DNA of 64,000 nt from Pontibacterium granulatum (GTDB lineage Bacteria; Pseudomonadota; Gammaproteobacteria; Pseudomonadales; Balneatricaceae). This document shows, piece by piece, positions 45,303 through 54,780 of the stretch; position 1 is the first letter of the stretch, and every line of letters begins with the position of its first letter. The stretch covers positions 1 through 64,000 of the forward strand of contig NZ_JASBRH010000005.1 in assembly GCF_029961155.1 (NCBI RefSeq). The letters run 5' to 3'. Both the position numbers and the translations under genes were made by a program. The notes beneath the pieces were generated by a model. It was not told the origin of the DNA. It searched no databases and saw only the letters and a list, made by a program, of their open reading frames with translations.

Positions 45303-46804
45303 TGAGCGAGTTTAAGCATCCGCATACCCTGATGGTGCAGGGCACCACCTCCGACGCGGGCAAGAGCATTATGGTGACTGCGCTCGGGCGTATCCTGGCG
45401 CGCAAGCAGGTATCGGTGGTGCCGTTTAAGCCACAGAACATGGCGTTAAACAGTGCCGTTACCGCAGAAGGTGGTGAGATCGGCCGTGCCCAGGCCGTGC
45501 AAGCCGAGGCCTGCTTTTTACCGCCGAGCGTGGATATGAATCCGGTACTGCTCAAACCCAACAGCGATATCGGTGCCCAGGTGATCGTGCACGGTAAGGC
45601 AATTGGCAATATGAAGGCTACCGAGTACCACAACTACAAGCCTGAACTACTGAAAGAGGTGCTGCTCAGTCACGACCGACTCGCCCATCAGTATCAGGCG
45701 GTATTGGTGGAAGGGGCGGGAAGTCCTGCCGAGATCAACCTGCGGGAGCACGATATCGCCAACATGGGTTTCGCCGAAGCAGCCGATTGCCCGGTAGTTA
45801 TCGTGGCGGATATTGACCGCGGTGGCGTCTTTGCACACTTGCTCGGGACCTATGAGCTGTTAAGTGACACCGAGAAAGCCCGGGTGAAGGGTTTCATCAT
45901 CAACCGTTTTCGCGGTGATGTGACGTTGTTGGAGCCCGGTCTCGACTGGCTGGAAGAGCGTACCGGGGTTCCGGTCCTGGCGGTGATTCCCTACGTAATG
46001 AATCTGCATATCGAAGCAGAAGACGCGATCAACCAGCAGCAGAAACACAATGACACCTACCAGCAACTGAAGGTGGTCGTGCCAATCTACCCACGTGCCA
46101 GCAACCATACCGACTTTGATGTGTTGCGCATGCATCCGCAGGTGGACTGCGAATTTATGCGTGACCTGAATGACTTCAAAGGTGCAGACCTGATCGTCCT
46201 GCCCGGCAGCAAAAACGTACGCGGTGATCTGGCCTGGTTGAATGAGAGCGGATGGGCGGATGCAATCCGTCGTCATCTGCGTCTGGGCGGCAAAGTGATT
46301 GGTGTCTGTGGCGGTTACCAGATGCTGGGTGAGTGGATTCACGATCCTGAAGCTGTTGAGTCGGCGGCGGGTTCCAGTGAAGGACTTGGCCTGTTGGCGA
46401 TGGAAACCACACTGACCGGTAACAAAACCCTGCGTAACGTCTGTGGCGAAACAAAACAAGGCGGGTTGGCCGTTAAAGGCTACGAAATCCATGCGGGGGT
46501 TAGCAAAGGCCCGGCTTTGGAGTCGCCTTTGTTTAACATCACACCGGTTGAAGGCGATCAGAACCTGATGCCGGAAGGTTCCCGCAATGACGAGGACACG
46601 GTGATCGGCAGCTATATCCATGGCCTGTTTGATGAAGCGGCGCTGTTGGATCACCTGTTGCGGTGGGCAGGGCTCGATCAGGTTGAGCAGTTTGATTACG
46701 CCGTATTTCGTGAGCAGCAGATCGAGCGTCTGGCTGACGAAGTAGAGGCGGTTCTGCCGTTTGAACGGATCTGCGAATTGCTGTCGCTGGAGGTCTCCGC
46801 TTGA
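45302..46804 (+). CDS. cobQ: Cobyric acid synthase
   Basis: 500 residues (cobQ/cbiP). [20 protein letters not shown] nucleotide-binding start, [14 protein letters not shown], and the amidotransferase nucleophile in [14 protein letters not shown] (about Cys335), with GSYIHGLFD as the catalytic-His region. Amidates b, d, e and g side chains. Overlaps cobD by four bases. Confidence 0.95.
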   Translation: MSEFKHPHTLMVQGTTSDAGKSIMVTALGRILARKQVSVVPFKPQNMALNSAVTAEGGEIGRAQAVQAEACFLPPSVDMNPVLLKPNSDIGAQVIVHGKAIGNMKATEYHNYKPELLKEVLLSHDRLAHQYQAVLVEGAGSPAEINLREHDIANMGFAEAADCPVVIVADIDRGGVFAHLLGTYELLSDTEKARVKGFIINRFRGDVTLLEPGLDWLEERTGVPVLAVIPYVMNLHIEAEDAINQQQKHNDTYQQLKVVVPIYPRASNHTDFDVLRMHPQVDCEFMRDLNDFKGADLIVLPGSKNVRGDLAWLNESGWADAIRRHLRLGGKVIGVCGGYQMLGEWIHDPEAVESAAGSSEGLGLLAMETTLTGNKTLRNVCGETKQGGLAVKGYEIHAGVSKGPALESPLFNITPVEGDQNLMPEGSRNDEDTVIGSYIHGLFDEAALLDHLLRWAGLDQVEQFDYAVFREQQIERLADEVEAVLPFERICELLSLEVSA

Positions 46805-47736
46805 GTATCCTCGCAGCCGTACTGCTAGCGTTGGCACTGGATCGCTTATTAGGCGAACCCAAGCGTTTCCACCCGCTGGTGGGGTTTGGTGGAATTGCGG
46901 CAAATATCGAGAAGCGCTTTAACCGCAGGCAAAATAGCCGGCTTGCAGGAGTGCTGGCCTGGCTCTGGGCCGTCTTGCCGTGGGTGGCTGTAGCAACGGT
47001 TATCCAGCAATTGGCGGGTACCGGCCCCGTTGTTGGGGTACTGCTTGGTGGTTTCATGCTGTATCTGGCTATCGGTTGGCAAAGCCTGCTGCAGCATGCA
47101 TTGGCAATTGCTGAGCCGTTGGAAAGCAGTGATATAAATTCGGCACGGAATGCAGTTGGAATGATTGTCAGCCGCGATACCTCCGAACTGGATGAAACCT
47201 CCGTAGCCAGCGCTGCTACCGAATCGGTGCTGGAGAACGGCGCCGATGCAATCTTCTCCGCGATCTTCTGGTTCTGCCTGCTGGGCATTCCCGGTGTGGT
47301 TTTGTATCGCCTGAGTAATACCTTGGATGCTATGTGGGGCTACAAGAACGACCGGTTTCTCTGTTTCGGTTGGGCCGCGGCGCGTATTGATGACGTGCTC
47401 AACTACATCCCGGCACGGTTAACAGCGCTGAGCTACGCGCTAGTGGGTAAAACACGCATCGCGCTGCGCTGCTGGCAGGTACAGGCAACGAGCTGGAAAA
47501 GCCCCAATGCCGGGCCGGTGATGGCAGCAGGTGCCGGGGCGATCAATGTGTCGTTGGGGGGGGCAGCGATCTACCACGGACAACTCCAGCAGCGCCCGCC
47601 GCTGGGGCCACCCCCTGGGCAAGGTGATCAACCCAGTGCAAAAGGCATTCGTGCCGCCTGCGGATTGGTTAACCGTGCGTTACTGCTCTGGGCGTTTGTT
47701 ATCACGTTGATTTTGATCGGGGAAGCGTTGCTGTGA
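46801..47736 (+). CDS. cobD: Adenosylcobinamide-phosphate synthase
   Basis: 311 residues (cobD/cbiB), starting at TTG 46801 inside the cobQ stop. Membrane protein: [58 protein letters not shown] and [25 protein letters not shown]. Attaches the aminopropanol phosphate arm to cobyric acid. Overlaps the next gene by four bases. Confidence 0.93.
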   Translation: MSILAAVLLALALDRLLGEPKRFHPLVGFGGIAANIEKRFNRRQNSRLAGVLAWLWAVLPWVAVATVIQQLAGTGPVVGVLLGGFMLYLAIGWQSLLQHALAIAEPLESSDINSARNAVGMIVSRDTSELDETSVASAATESVLENGADAIFSAIFWFCLLGIPGVVLYRLSNTLDAMWGYKNDRFLCFGWAAARIDDVLNYIPARLTALSYALVGKTRIALRCWQVQATSWKSPNAGPVMAAGAGAINVSLGGAAIYHGQLQQRPPLGPPPGQGDQPSAKGIRAACGLVNRALLLWAFVITLILIGEALL

Positions 47737-48812
47737 ATGGACAGATTCTGCATGGCGGTGATCTGATCAGCGCCAGCGCCCGTTATAACATCCCGCAGGA
47801 TCAGTGGTTGGACCTATCGACTGGGATCAATCCTGACAGTTACCCCGTTGGAGAACTGGCAACTGAAGTATTCCAGCGGTTGCCGTATCAACAACAGGTC
47901 TTTGCGGATGCGGTGACCGGCTATTACGGCACTGATGAGTGGCTAGCGGTGAACGGGTCGCAACCGGTGATCCAGGCATTGCCGTTGTGCCTGGAAAAAC
48001 TCCCGGTGCTTTTGCCTGATGTAGGTTACGACGAGCACCGTCATCACTGGGCAGCAAACGGCAACCCATTGGCGTTCTATCCCGCCTTTGATCTTAACGC
48101 AGCGTCTGATCAGATTGAGAGGCGGTTAAGCAAAGGCGAGCCTTTCCATCTGGTGGTGATCAATCCCAATAATCCAACCGGATTAGAGTTCTCCAAAGTG
48201 CAACTATGCAACTGGGCAGAGCGTTTAGCGGGCAAAGGGTGTCTGATTGTCGATGAGGCGTTTATCGATACGCAGCCTGCGATCAGCGTTCTGAACGAGC
48301 CGTTAAGCGACAAGCTTATCGTGTTGCGTTCCTTTGGTAAGTTCTTTGGTTTGGCTGGATTACGTTTGGGTTTTGTTTTTGCTTCCGATCAATTGCGTTC
48401 ACAGCTACAACAGCGTCTAGGGATTTGGCAGGTAAACGGGGTGGCACAGGGTGTCGCGACCAATGCCCTGTCCGATCTGGATTGGCAACGGGGGGCACGT
48501 CAGGATATCACCCTTAACGCGGAACGTACTGCTCTGCTATTGGCACCGTTGATGGACGCGCTGCAGCCAGATCGCGTCGCTCAGACGCCGTTGTTTAGCA
48601 GTTGGCAACTGGACGCGGATATTGCAGCGCAGGTTCAGGACCTCCTTGCCCAACAAGGCGTTCTAGTGCGTCTGATTCCGTTAAGCGAACGCAAGGCGCT
48701 GCTCCGGACAGGGATTATCAGCCGCTATAACTGGGATGCTATCGACCGGCTAGACGGTGCAGTGAACGCGTGTATCGAATTACTCAATCATCAAGGTGAG
48801 GCCCATGTCTGA
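47733..48812 (+). CDS. cobC: L-threonine-O-3-phosphate decarboxylase (CobC type)
   Basis: 359 residues, GTG 47733. Class I/II aminotransferase-fold PLP enzyme: [40 protein letters not shown] and the PLP lysine in [18 protein letters not shown]. Makes (R)-1-amino-2-propanol phosphate for CobD. In Salmonella nomenclature this gene is cobD. Overlaps bluB by eight bases. Confidence 0.9.
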   Translation: MNGQILHGGDLISASARYNIPQDQWLDLSTGINPDSYPVGELATEVFQRLPYQQQVFADAVTGYYGTDEWLAVNGSQPVIQALPLCLEKLPVLLPDVGYDEHRHHWAANGNPLAFYPAFDLNAASDQIERRLSKGEPFHLVVINPNNPTGLEFSKVQLCNWAERLAGKGCLIVDEAFIDTQPAISVLNEPLSDKLIVLRSFGKFFGLAGLRLGFVFASDQLRSQLQQRLGIWQVNGVAQGVATNALSDLDWQRGARQDITLNAERTALLLAPLMDALQPDRVAQTPLFSSWQLDADIAAQVQDLLAQQGVLVRLIPLSERKALLRTGIISRYNWDAIDRLDGAVNACIELLNHQGEAHV

Positions 48813-49482
48813 GCGACGTATTACAGGCAACCAACCCTACTGCCAGGAAGATCGCGATGCGATCTATCGGGTGATCGCTGAGCGGCGCGATATGCGTCAC
48901 TTCTCGCAAGAACCGCTGGATCCGCAAGTCTTAAAGCGCCTGTTTCGGGTGGCTCATCAAGCCCCGAGCGTGGGGCTGATGCAACCGTGGCGCTTCCTGC
49001 GTATCACCGACCGGGATTTACGTGGACAGATATGTGAACTGGTGGAGCTGGAACGACAGCAAACGGCAGATGCCCTGGGCGAACGCCGTGATCAGTTTGT
49101 GAAGCTGAAGGTTGAAGGGATCAGGGACTGTGCAGAAGTGGTGGTTGCTGCTTTGCCGGAAGGGCGGGATGCCCACGTATTTGGGCGCCGTACCTTGCCT
49201 GAGATGGATTTGGCATCACTCGCCTGTGCCATTCAGAACATGTGGCTGGCGGCGCGGGCTGAAGGTATCGGTTTGGGCTGGGTATCGCTGTTTGATCCGC
49301 AGGCATTGGCGGATCTTTTAAAGATGCCGGTCGGCAGTAAACCGGTGGCAATCCTCTGCATTGGACACGTTGACGGCTTCTATGAACAGCCGATGCTGGT
49401 GCAGGAAAAGTGGGCGCAAGAGGCGCCACTGGAAGCGTTTATTTTTGAGAATTACTGGTCTGAACCTGCCCCTGAGGTGTGA
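48805..49482 (+). CDS. bluB: 5,6-dimethylbenzimidazole synthase
   Basis: 225 residues from ATG 48805, preceded by AAGGTGAGG; a GTG at 48796 is the alternative. Flavin-destroying nitroreductase-fold enzyme that makes the B12 lower ligand and needs O2. Markers: VIAERRDMRHFSQEPL, AHQAPSVGLMQPWRFLRI, GRRTLPEMDLASLACAIQNMWLAA and GLGWVSLFDP. Its oxygen need fits an aerobic organism. Followed by cbiX. Confidence 0.93.
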   Translation: MSERRITGNQPYCQEDRDAIYRVIAERRDMRHFSQEPLDPQVLKRLFRVAHQAPSVGLMQPWRFLRITDRDLRGQICELVELERQQTADALGERRDQFVKLKVEGIRDCAEVVVAALPEGRDAHVFGRRTLPEMDLASLACAIQNMWLAARAEGIGLGWVSLFDPQALADLLKMPVGSKPVAILCIGHVDGFYEQPMLVQEKWAQEAPLEAFIFENYWSEPAPEV

Positions 49483-49520
49483 GGTTCGAACTGTACAGAA
49501 TTAGTCTGGAGAGAAATGAA

Positions 49521-50660
49521 GTGAACAAAAAAGGCATTATGGTGTGTGGTCACGGTAGCCGTGACAAGGATGCAGAGCGTGAGTTCGGGCGCGTTGCCGA
49601 GGGCTTGAAAAAGCGCTTCCCGGATATTCCGGTTGAATACGGTTTTCTGGAGTTTTCCGCACCAAACATCCATATGGGGCTGAACAGTCTGGTCGAGCAG
49701 GGCGTAGAGCAGATCTATGCAGTGCCGGGCATGCTGTTTGCCGCGACTCATGCGAAGAACGATATCCCATCGGTACTGACCACCTTTCAGGAGAAGAACG
49801 CCGGTGTTCAGGTTGAGTACGGTAGCGAGCTGGGCCTACATCAGGCGATGATCGATGCCTTTCAGGCGCGTATCTACGAGTCCTTGGGACTGGACCCGGA
49901 GAATCCGCCGGAGAGCCTGTACGACACCATGCTGGTGGTGGTTGGCCGTGGTACTTCCGATACCCACGCCAATGCGGAAGCGGCGAAACTGACCCGTATC
50001 GTAAATGAGAATATGGGCTTTGGCTGGGCAGATACCGTGTATTCCGGCGTAACCTACCCATCTGTGGGTGTGGGGCTGGAGAAACTGCTGAAGCTGGGCT
50101 TCAAGCGTGTGGTGATTGCGCCTTACTTCCTGTTTACTGGTCGTCTGATCAAACGTATCTATGGTTACGTAGATAAGGTGGCTGAGGAAAACCCGAGTGT
50201 AGAGTTTATCAAAGCGCCGTACCTGAATGACCACGACAAAGTGATCGACGCATTTGAGATTCGGGTGCGTGAGATTATGGAGGGGCAGCAAGGGCCTGAA
50301 ACCCTGATGAGTTCCTTCCAGCGGCGTCTGGCCGCGGGTGAGGTGGACGTACATCACCATCACGCAGAGTATTCTGAAGACGGTCATCGCCATCATCACG
50401 CCCACTCACATGATCACAGTCATAGCCACGATCTTGGTCATTCACACAGTCATGATCATTCTCTCAGCCACGGACATGATCACTCGCACGGTCACTCTCA
50501 CGGTGTTTACCGCCATATCGCGCACCCGTTGGGTCCACGTACCATGATCGGTGAGAACATCTGCTGCTGCTTTATGAGTCAGTTCCCACAGTCGGTGCTG
50601 GATGAGGAGGCAGATAAGATCAAAGACAAGTGCGCCGAGACCGCGTTGGCGCATAAGTAA
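49521..50660 (+). CDS. cbiX: CbiX-type sirohydrochlorin cobaltochelatase with His-rich tail
   Basis: 379 residues from GTG 49521 (GGAGAG upstream). Two CbiX half-domains, KGIMVCGHGSRDKDAEREF with PGMLFAATHAKNDIP (about 5-90) and VVVGRGTSDTHANAEAA with IAPYFLFTGRLIKRI (about 135-220). A histidine-rich stretch of about 50 residues (repeating HSHDHSH and HGHDHSHG) follows, then a C-terminal part with NICCCFMSQFP and DKCAETA cysteines. Long CbiX proteins of Bacillus have a similar His-rich region and an Fe-S centre. Inserts cobalt into sirohydrochlorin, the first step of the early-cobalt route. Last gene of the operon. Confidence 0.9.
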   Translation: MNKKGIMVCGHGSRDKDAEREFGRVAEGLKKRFPDIPVEYGFLEFSAPNIHMGLNSLVEQGVEQIYAVPGMLFAATHAKNDIPSVLTTFQEKNAGVQVEYGSELGLHQAMIDAFQARIYESLGLDPENPPESLYDTMLVVVGRGTSDTHANAEAAKLTRIVNENMGFGWADTVYSGVTYPSVGVGLEKLLKLGFKRVVIAPYFLFTGRLIKRIYGYVDKVAEENPSVEFIKAPYLNDHDKVIDAFEIRVREIMEGQQGPETLMSSFQRRLAAGEVDVHHHHAEYSEDGHRHHHAHSHDHSHSHDLGHSHSHDHSLSHGHDHSHGHSHGVYRHIAHPLGPRTMIGENICCCFMSQFPQSVLDEEADKIKDKCAETALAHK

Positions 50661-50683
50661 GGTATTAGGTGGTGTTGGGCATC

Positions 50684-50747
50684 GCGTTGCGATGGCCAAC
50701 CTACGGGCTATCTAGTGTAGTTTAGCCATTGCGAAGCAATGCCTAAC
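50684..50747. repeat. Inverted pair of GTAG REPs
   Basis: Minus-strand unit GTAGGTTGGCCATCGC and plus-strand unit GTAGTTTAGCCATTGC, each with a complementary end (CCCAAC, CCTAAC). The second matches the REP at 5107. Confidence 0.6.
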
Positions 50748-50752
50748 AAATG

Positions 50753-50787
50753 AAAAAAGCGCCAAGGGCGAACCCTAGGCGCTTTTA
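50753..50787. terminator. Bidirectional terminator between cbiX and thiG
   Basis: AAAAAAGCGCC / GGCGCTTTTA stem with runs of A and T on both sides; serves the convergent B12 operon and thiG. Confidence 0.8.
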
Positions 50788-50825
50788 TAGCTTGGACGAG
50801 CTACAGGATCTATTACGCGGGAAAA

Positions 50826-51626
50826 TTAAGATCCGATCAATCCATCAATAGGCGAAGACGCTGTTGCGTAGGACTTGCGCGGCATACGGCCCGCCAGGTA
50901 GCCTTCACGACCGCATTCAACTGCTTTACGCATCGCCTGGGCCATCAGTACCGGGTTCTGAGCGTGGGCAATTGCACTGTTCATCAATACGCCCTCACAG
51001 CCCATCTCCATCGCCAGTGTCGCATCAGACGGAGTACCCACACCGGCATCAACGATGATCGGAACGTTGGCGTTTTCCAGAATGATCTTGATGTTGTTAG
51101 GGTTGCAGATACCAAGGCCTGACCCGATTGGTGCACCCAGTGGCATTACCGCCACACAACCCATCTCTTCCAGGCGTTTCGCAACGAGGGGATCGTCGCT
51201 GGTGTAAACCATTACCTTGAAGCCATCTTTGATCAGCGTTTCTGCTGCAGCCAGGGTTTCGGTTACATTCGGATAGAGCGTCTTATCGTCGCCCAGTACT
51301 TCCAGCTTCACCAGATCGTGGCCATCCAACAGTTCACGTGCCAGACGGCAGGTGCGTACTGCTTCTTCAGCGGTATAGCAGAACGCGGTGTTCGGCAGGA
51401 TGGTGTACTTTTCAGGTGGCACTACGTCCAACAGGTTTGGTTCATCCGGATTTTGACCTATGTTGGTACGACGCAGCGCCACAGTTACGATCTCCGCGCC
51501 GCTGGCTTCGATAGCCGCTTTGGTTTCGGCCATGTCCTTGTATTTACCGGTACCCACCATTAGACGGGAGTTAAAACTGCGGCCTGCAACGATCAACTGA
51601 TCGTTTGTGGAGATCTCTGTAGTCAT
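50826..51626 (-). CDS. thiG: Thiazole synthase
   Basis: 266 residues. TIM-barrel Thi[32 protein letters not shown], Schiff-base lysine in [31 protein letters not shown] and [19 protein letters not shown]. Forms the thiamine thiazole phosphate from deoxyxylulose phosphate, a glycine imine and the ThiS thiocarboxylate. Downstream of thiS by 61 bp on the same strand. Confidence 0.95.
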   Translation of the reverse strand: MTTEISTNDQLIVAGRSFNSRLMVGTGKYKDMAETKAAIEASGAEIVTVALRRTNIGQNPDEPNLLDVVPPEKYTILPNTAFCYTAEEAVRTCRLARELLDGHDLVKLEVLGDDKTLYPNVTETLAAAETLIKDGFKVMVYTSDDPLVAKRLEEMGCVAVMPLGAPIGSGLGICNPNNIKIILENANVPIIVDAGVGTPSDATLAMEMGCEGVLMNSAIAHAQNPVLMAQAMRKAVECGREGYLAGRMPRKSYATASSPIDGLIGS

Positions 51627-51687
51627 ACCTGATTCCTGTACTTCGAGAGGAGAATTGGACGTAAGTGGCGCGGGGACGCTGAATTAA

Positions 51688-51891
51688 TCAGCCGCCACCG
51701 ATCGCACGCACGATTTCGATACGGTCGCCTTCACGCACACGGGTTTTGGCATGCAGGCTACGAGGGATAATTTCACTGTTTAGCTCTACTGCGATGCGCT
51801 GGTTGCCCAGGTGCAGCTTGTCGAGGAGTTCTTGAACGTTATTAGCGCTGAAGAGCTGCATGCTCTCGCCATTTACAGTCAGTCGGATCAT
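51688..51891 (-). CDS. thiS: Sulfur carrier protein ThiS
   Basis: 67 residues, ubiquitin-like fold with the required C-terminal glycines (VRAIGGG). Provides sulfur as a thiocarboxylate for ThiG. RITVNGE-like start (MIRLTVNGESMQLF) and VAVELNSEIIPRS are characteristic. No TPP riboswitch is visible upstream. Confidence 0.92.
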   Translation of the reverse strand: MIRLTVNGESMQLFSANNVQELLDKLHLGNQRIAVELNSEIIPRSLHAKTRVREGDRIEIVRAIGGG

Positions 51892-52060
51892 GTTGGTGGC
51901 CTCGTTGCCGGTCTATGTGGAGACCGATCGGTTTTTATTTTTGGTTGGTGTGTATGTTGAGAGAGAAGAGGGCAAAGGGTTAAGGTCCAGCTTTGTGGAC
52001 GATATGAGTCCAGCTAGTTGGTGCCATTGGGCAACTTAGCCAGCGAGAACATTAATCCCG

Positions 52061-52148
52061 CAGGCTGGGTCGAGCCATAGGCGACACCCAACATACCCAT
52101 CTTTCGGCAACCTGTGTGTTCGGTGTCGCTTCGCTCGACCCAACCTAC
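52061..52148. repeat. Inverted pair of REPs
   Basis: Minus-strand unit GTAGGTTGGGTCGAGCG with AAGCGACACCGAAC (52148-52118), a classical REP, and a plus-strand unit GCTGGGTCGAGCCATAGG ending CACCCAAC with a degenerate foot. Confidence 0.6.
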
Positions 52149-52389
52149 GGGCTTTTTGTACATCCTTGTACTTTCCGGTGAGATCACCGGCAGAAGGTAT
52201 GAACTGATTTTGTGATAGGAGAAAGTTTCGTTAAATCTAAAATAACTTTCGCCCAGTTAAGTGAATTAATAACTTAATGTGGTGGTACGTTAAGTGGTTG
52301 AGGGGAAAAGGAAGAGCAGAGGCTTTGCAGGGGGGGCTGGGATAGCCTTCAGGTTACCCTACATAGGATCTCATCGCGTCTATGTTATC

Positions 52390-52604
52390 AGTTAGCACGA
52401 AACTCACTCCCCTCTACGCCGCCGAGCATTTCGCAAATAAAACGACTAAAAGCAAATTCTGTTTGAGGCCTATGGCCGAGTTTATTTGCTTCGTTTTATT
52501 TGTGAAACGCGCAGGGTACCGGGCTTGCCCGGCAAGTATCGGGGCCGCGGGGGATTGGTAAGGGGTGCGCGGCTGCACCCCTTACCTCGCCCTAAAGGGG
52601 CGAC
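52390..52604 (+). repeat. About 215-bp nested-hairpin repeat, copy C
   Basis: Reverse-complement match of 18744-18960 over its whole length. Stem CGCAAATAAAACG / CGTTTTATTTGTG, inner AGCAAAT / ATTTGCT, core CTGTTTGAGGCC-tat-GGCCGAG, then GGTAAGGGGTGC / GCACCCCTTACC and TCGCCC / GGGGCGA hairpins. No open frame. Unidentified mobile or structural element. Confidence 0.75.
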
Positions 52605-52669
52605 ACCAAAGAAATCCATCAAGATGATCAACTAACTTTTTTCCCTGATTAACAGCGAAAATTTTAAAC

Positions 52670-52767
52670 CTGGCACCAAGCTGAAGCCCATATAATTCGG
52701 GGCTTCAACCAAATCGAAGCCCCCACAAATCCTACTGGCATCATGTTTCCCAATCATCTGGTTCTAA
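52670..52767 (+). promoter_or_regulatory. CTGG-type direct repeats before tpa, candidate TauR operator
   Basis: CTGGCACCAA (52670), CTGGCATCAT (52735) and CTGGTTCTAA (52758). The last two start 23 bp apart, the same step as at 56376/56399 and 62742/62765. MocR/TauR-type regulators bind such direct repeats. Confidence 0.6.
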
Positions 52768-52955
52768 CCCGTTTTCGGCCTGAATCTGTAGCTTAAAGAT
52801 CAGTGAAGGACATCAGGGCACGCCTGCTTTGTCGTTCTCCAAACCGAACAATTTCGACCTTACGGAAGAGTTCGGAGAGCTAAGAGTAAGACGGAAGATG
52901 GGAGTTCGACTCCCGCCTCTGCATAAAAATAACAGCACCCTCAGAGGAGGTGAGT

Positions 52956-54347
52956 ATGACTTTTAACGCGAACGAATTCGACGCAAAAGAAGTAATTGGC
53001 AACGACCGTAAACACGTATGGCACCACATCACCCAGCACAAGCCATTCGAAGAAAACGATCCAATGGTGATTGTGAAAGGCGAAGGCATGCGTGTATGGG
53101 ATGCGAAAGGTAACGAATACCTGGATGCGGTATCCGGCGCAGTATGGACTGTAAACGTTGGCTACGGCCGTACCGAGATCGCAGATGCTGTTCGTGATCA
53201 GCTGGTTACCATGAACTACTTCGCACAGACTGCCGGTAACGTTCCAGCGGCGCAGTTTGCAGAGCGTCTGATCGAAAAAATGCCTGGTATGAGCCGAGTT
53301 TATTACTCCAACTCCGGTTCAGAGGCGAACGAGAAAGCGTTTAAGATCGTACGTCAGATCGCCGAGAAGAAATACGGCGGCAAGAAGCACAAAATTCTGT
53401 TCCGTGAGCGTGACTACCACGGTACTACCATCACTGCACTGAGTGCGACTGGCCAGTACGAGCGTAAGAACCAGTACGGTCCATTCACTCCAGGTTTCGT
53501 TGAAGTACCACACTGCTGTGAATACCGTGCGCAGGACGGATCTGACGCAGAAAACTACGGTGTATGGGCTGCAGACCAGATCGAAAAAGTGATCCTGGCT
53601 GAAGGTCCTGAGACTGTAGGCGCACTGTGTCTGGAGCCGATCACTGCAGGTGGTGGTGTGATTGAGCCGCCTCAGGGTTACTGGGACCGCGTTCAGGAAA
53701 TCTGCAAAAAGTACGACATCCTGCTGCACATCGACGAAGTCGTTTGTGGTCTGGGTCGTACCGGTAAGTGGTTCGGTTACCAGCACTACGGCATCAAGCC
53801 AGACATGGTAACCATGGCGAAGGGTGTTGCGTCCGGTTACGCGGCGATCTCCTGCACCGTGACCACTGAAGAAGTATTCGCAGCGTTCAAAGAAGATGAC
53901 GATGCGCGCATGGGTTACTTCCGTGATATCTCCACCTTCGGTGGCTGTACTGCGGGTCCTGCGGCAGCACTGGTTAACATGGACATCATCGAGCGCGAAG
54001 GTCTGCTGGACAACGTTGTAGAACAGGGTGAATACCTGCGCGGCCGTCTGAACCAGCTGATGGAGAAGTACGACGTTATCGGAGACGTACGTGGTAAAGG
54101 TCTGTTCGCTGGTTTCGAACTAGTGAAAGACCGTGAAACCAAAGAGCCTGTTGATGAGAGTCTGCCAATCGCAATCGGTGCACACTGCATGCAGAATGGC
54201 GTAATCATCGGTCGTACTAACCGCTCCTTCAAAGAGTTCAATAACACTATCTGTCTGAGCCCAGCGCTGATCGCTACCCGTGCAGACATCGATAAGATCG
54301 TTGACGCTCTGGACAACGCTCTGGCTGAACTGGCGCCTAACGCATAA
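52956..54347 (+). CDS. tpa: Taurine--pyruvate aminotransferase
   Basis: 463 residues from ATG 52956, preceded by AGAGGAGG. Class III PLP aminotransferase: VSGAVWTVNVGYGRTEIA, YYSNSGSEANEKAFK, DYHGTTITALSATGQYE, HIDEVVCGLGRTGKWFG and the PLP lysine in MVTMAKGVASGY (about Lys288). Closely like Tpa of taurine degraders. Transfers the amino group of taurine to pyruvate, giving sulfoacetaldehyde and alanine. Codon use is strongly optimised. Followed by a terminator and then tauR, ald and xsc. Confidence 0.93.
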   Translation: MTFNANEFDAKEVIGNDRKHVWHHITQHKPFEENDPMVIVKGEGMRVWDAKGNEYLDAVSGAVWTVNVGYGRTEIADAVRDQLVTMNYFAQTAGNVPAAQFAERLIEKMPGMSRVYYSNSGSEANEKAFKIVRQIAEKKYGGKKHKILFRERDYHGTTITALSATGQYERKNQYGPFTPGFVEVPHCCEYRAQDGSDAENYGVWAADQIEKVILAEGPETVGALCLEPITAGGGVIEPPQGYWDRVQEICKKYDILLHIDEVVCGLGRTGKWFGYQHYGIKPDMVTMAKGVASGYAAISCTVTTEEVFAAFKEDDDARMGYFRDISTFGGCTAGPAAALVNMDIIEREGLLDNVVEQGEYLRGRLNQLMEKYDVIGDVRGKGLFAGFELVKDRETKEPVDESLPIAIGAHCMQNGVIIGRTNRSFKEFNNTICLSPALIATRADIDKIVDALDNALAELAPNA

Positions 54348-54371
54348 TTCGACATGCTGAATTAAGGTGCT

Positions 54372-54412
54372 CCGGAGTTATGGTTTTACGGTAGCCATAA
54401 CTCCGGTTTTTT
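54372..54412 (+). terminator. Rho-independent terminator of tpa
   Basis: CCGGAGTTATGG / CCATAACTCCGG stem followed by TTTTTT. Confidence 0.88.
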
Positions 54413-54780
54413 CTGAGGCCTGCGCTGTTGGGCCTTTTTGTTGCCCGCCGCACCGTCTCATCACTATCTTGCTTGGCCGTGACCTCATCACGGTAATGTT
54501 AAAAATACGATCAATAACTGGTATTTACTCAGTGGATCGTATAAAACTGATCGATCTCTAATAAAAACAATAAGATAAGAGAGAGTAACCACAAGCGATT
54601 AGTGGTTATGAACTATACTGACTCCGTAATACCTGTTCTCTGCTACGGCAGATTTTCTGCTATTTTGATGGAACAAAATTTGCAGGACTACGTTCACTAA
54701 AGGAGTAGATGGTCAGTTGAGGCCTCAGCGATTGAGGCAATTAAAAGAGTGCAAATAAGAACGATAAAAAGGCGAAGTAA
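54413..54780. other. Regulatory region before tauR
   Basis: AT-rich. Holds CTGGTATTTA at 54518 but no second copy 23 bp away, and a TATAAA at 54540. The tauR start is preceded by AAGGCGAAGTAA. No gene is seen. Confidence 0.4.

Larger units (their letters stand above)
51892..52955. other. Gene-free region of about 1.1 kb between thiS and tpa
   Basis: Contains the thiS promoter region, a REP pair (52061-52148), nested-hairpin repeat copy C (52390-52604), TauR-type direct repeats (52670-52767) and the tpa leader. No coding frame is supported. Confidence 0.6.

Noticed and set aside
50350-50520. Tandem repeats in the cbiX coding region
   Set aside because: They are explained by the His/Asp/Ser codons of the histidine-rich arm rather than by a DNA-level repeat element.
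51892-52060. Possible TPP riboswitch upstream of thiS
   Set aside because: The CTGAGA and ACCTGATCTGG-type boxes of the TPP aptamer are not present on either strand.
52902-52925. T-arm-like sequence GGGAGTTCGACTCCC followed by GCCTCTGCA before tpa
   Set aside because: It looks like a tRNA 3' end, but no D-arm, anticodon arm or matching acceptor strand is found upstream, and the loop is two bases short. Possibly a tRNA remnant or a simple leader hairpin; not annotated.
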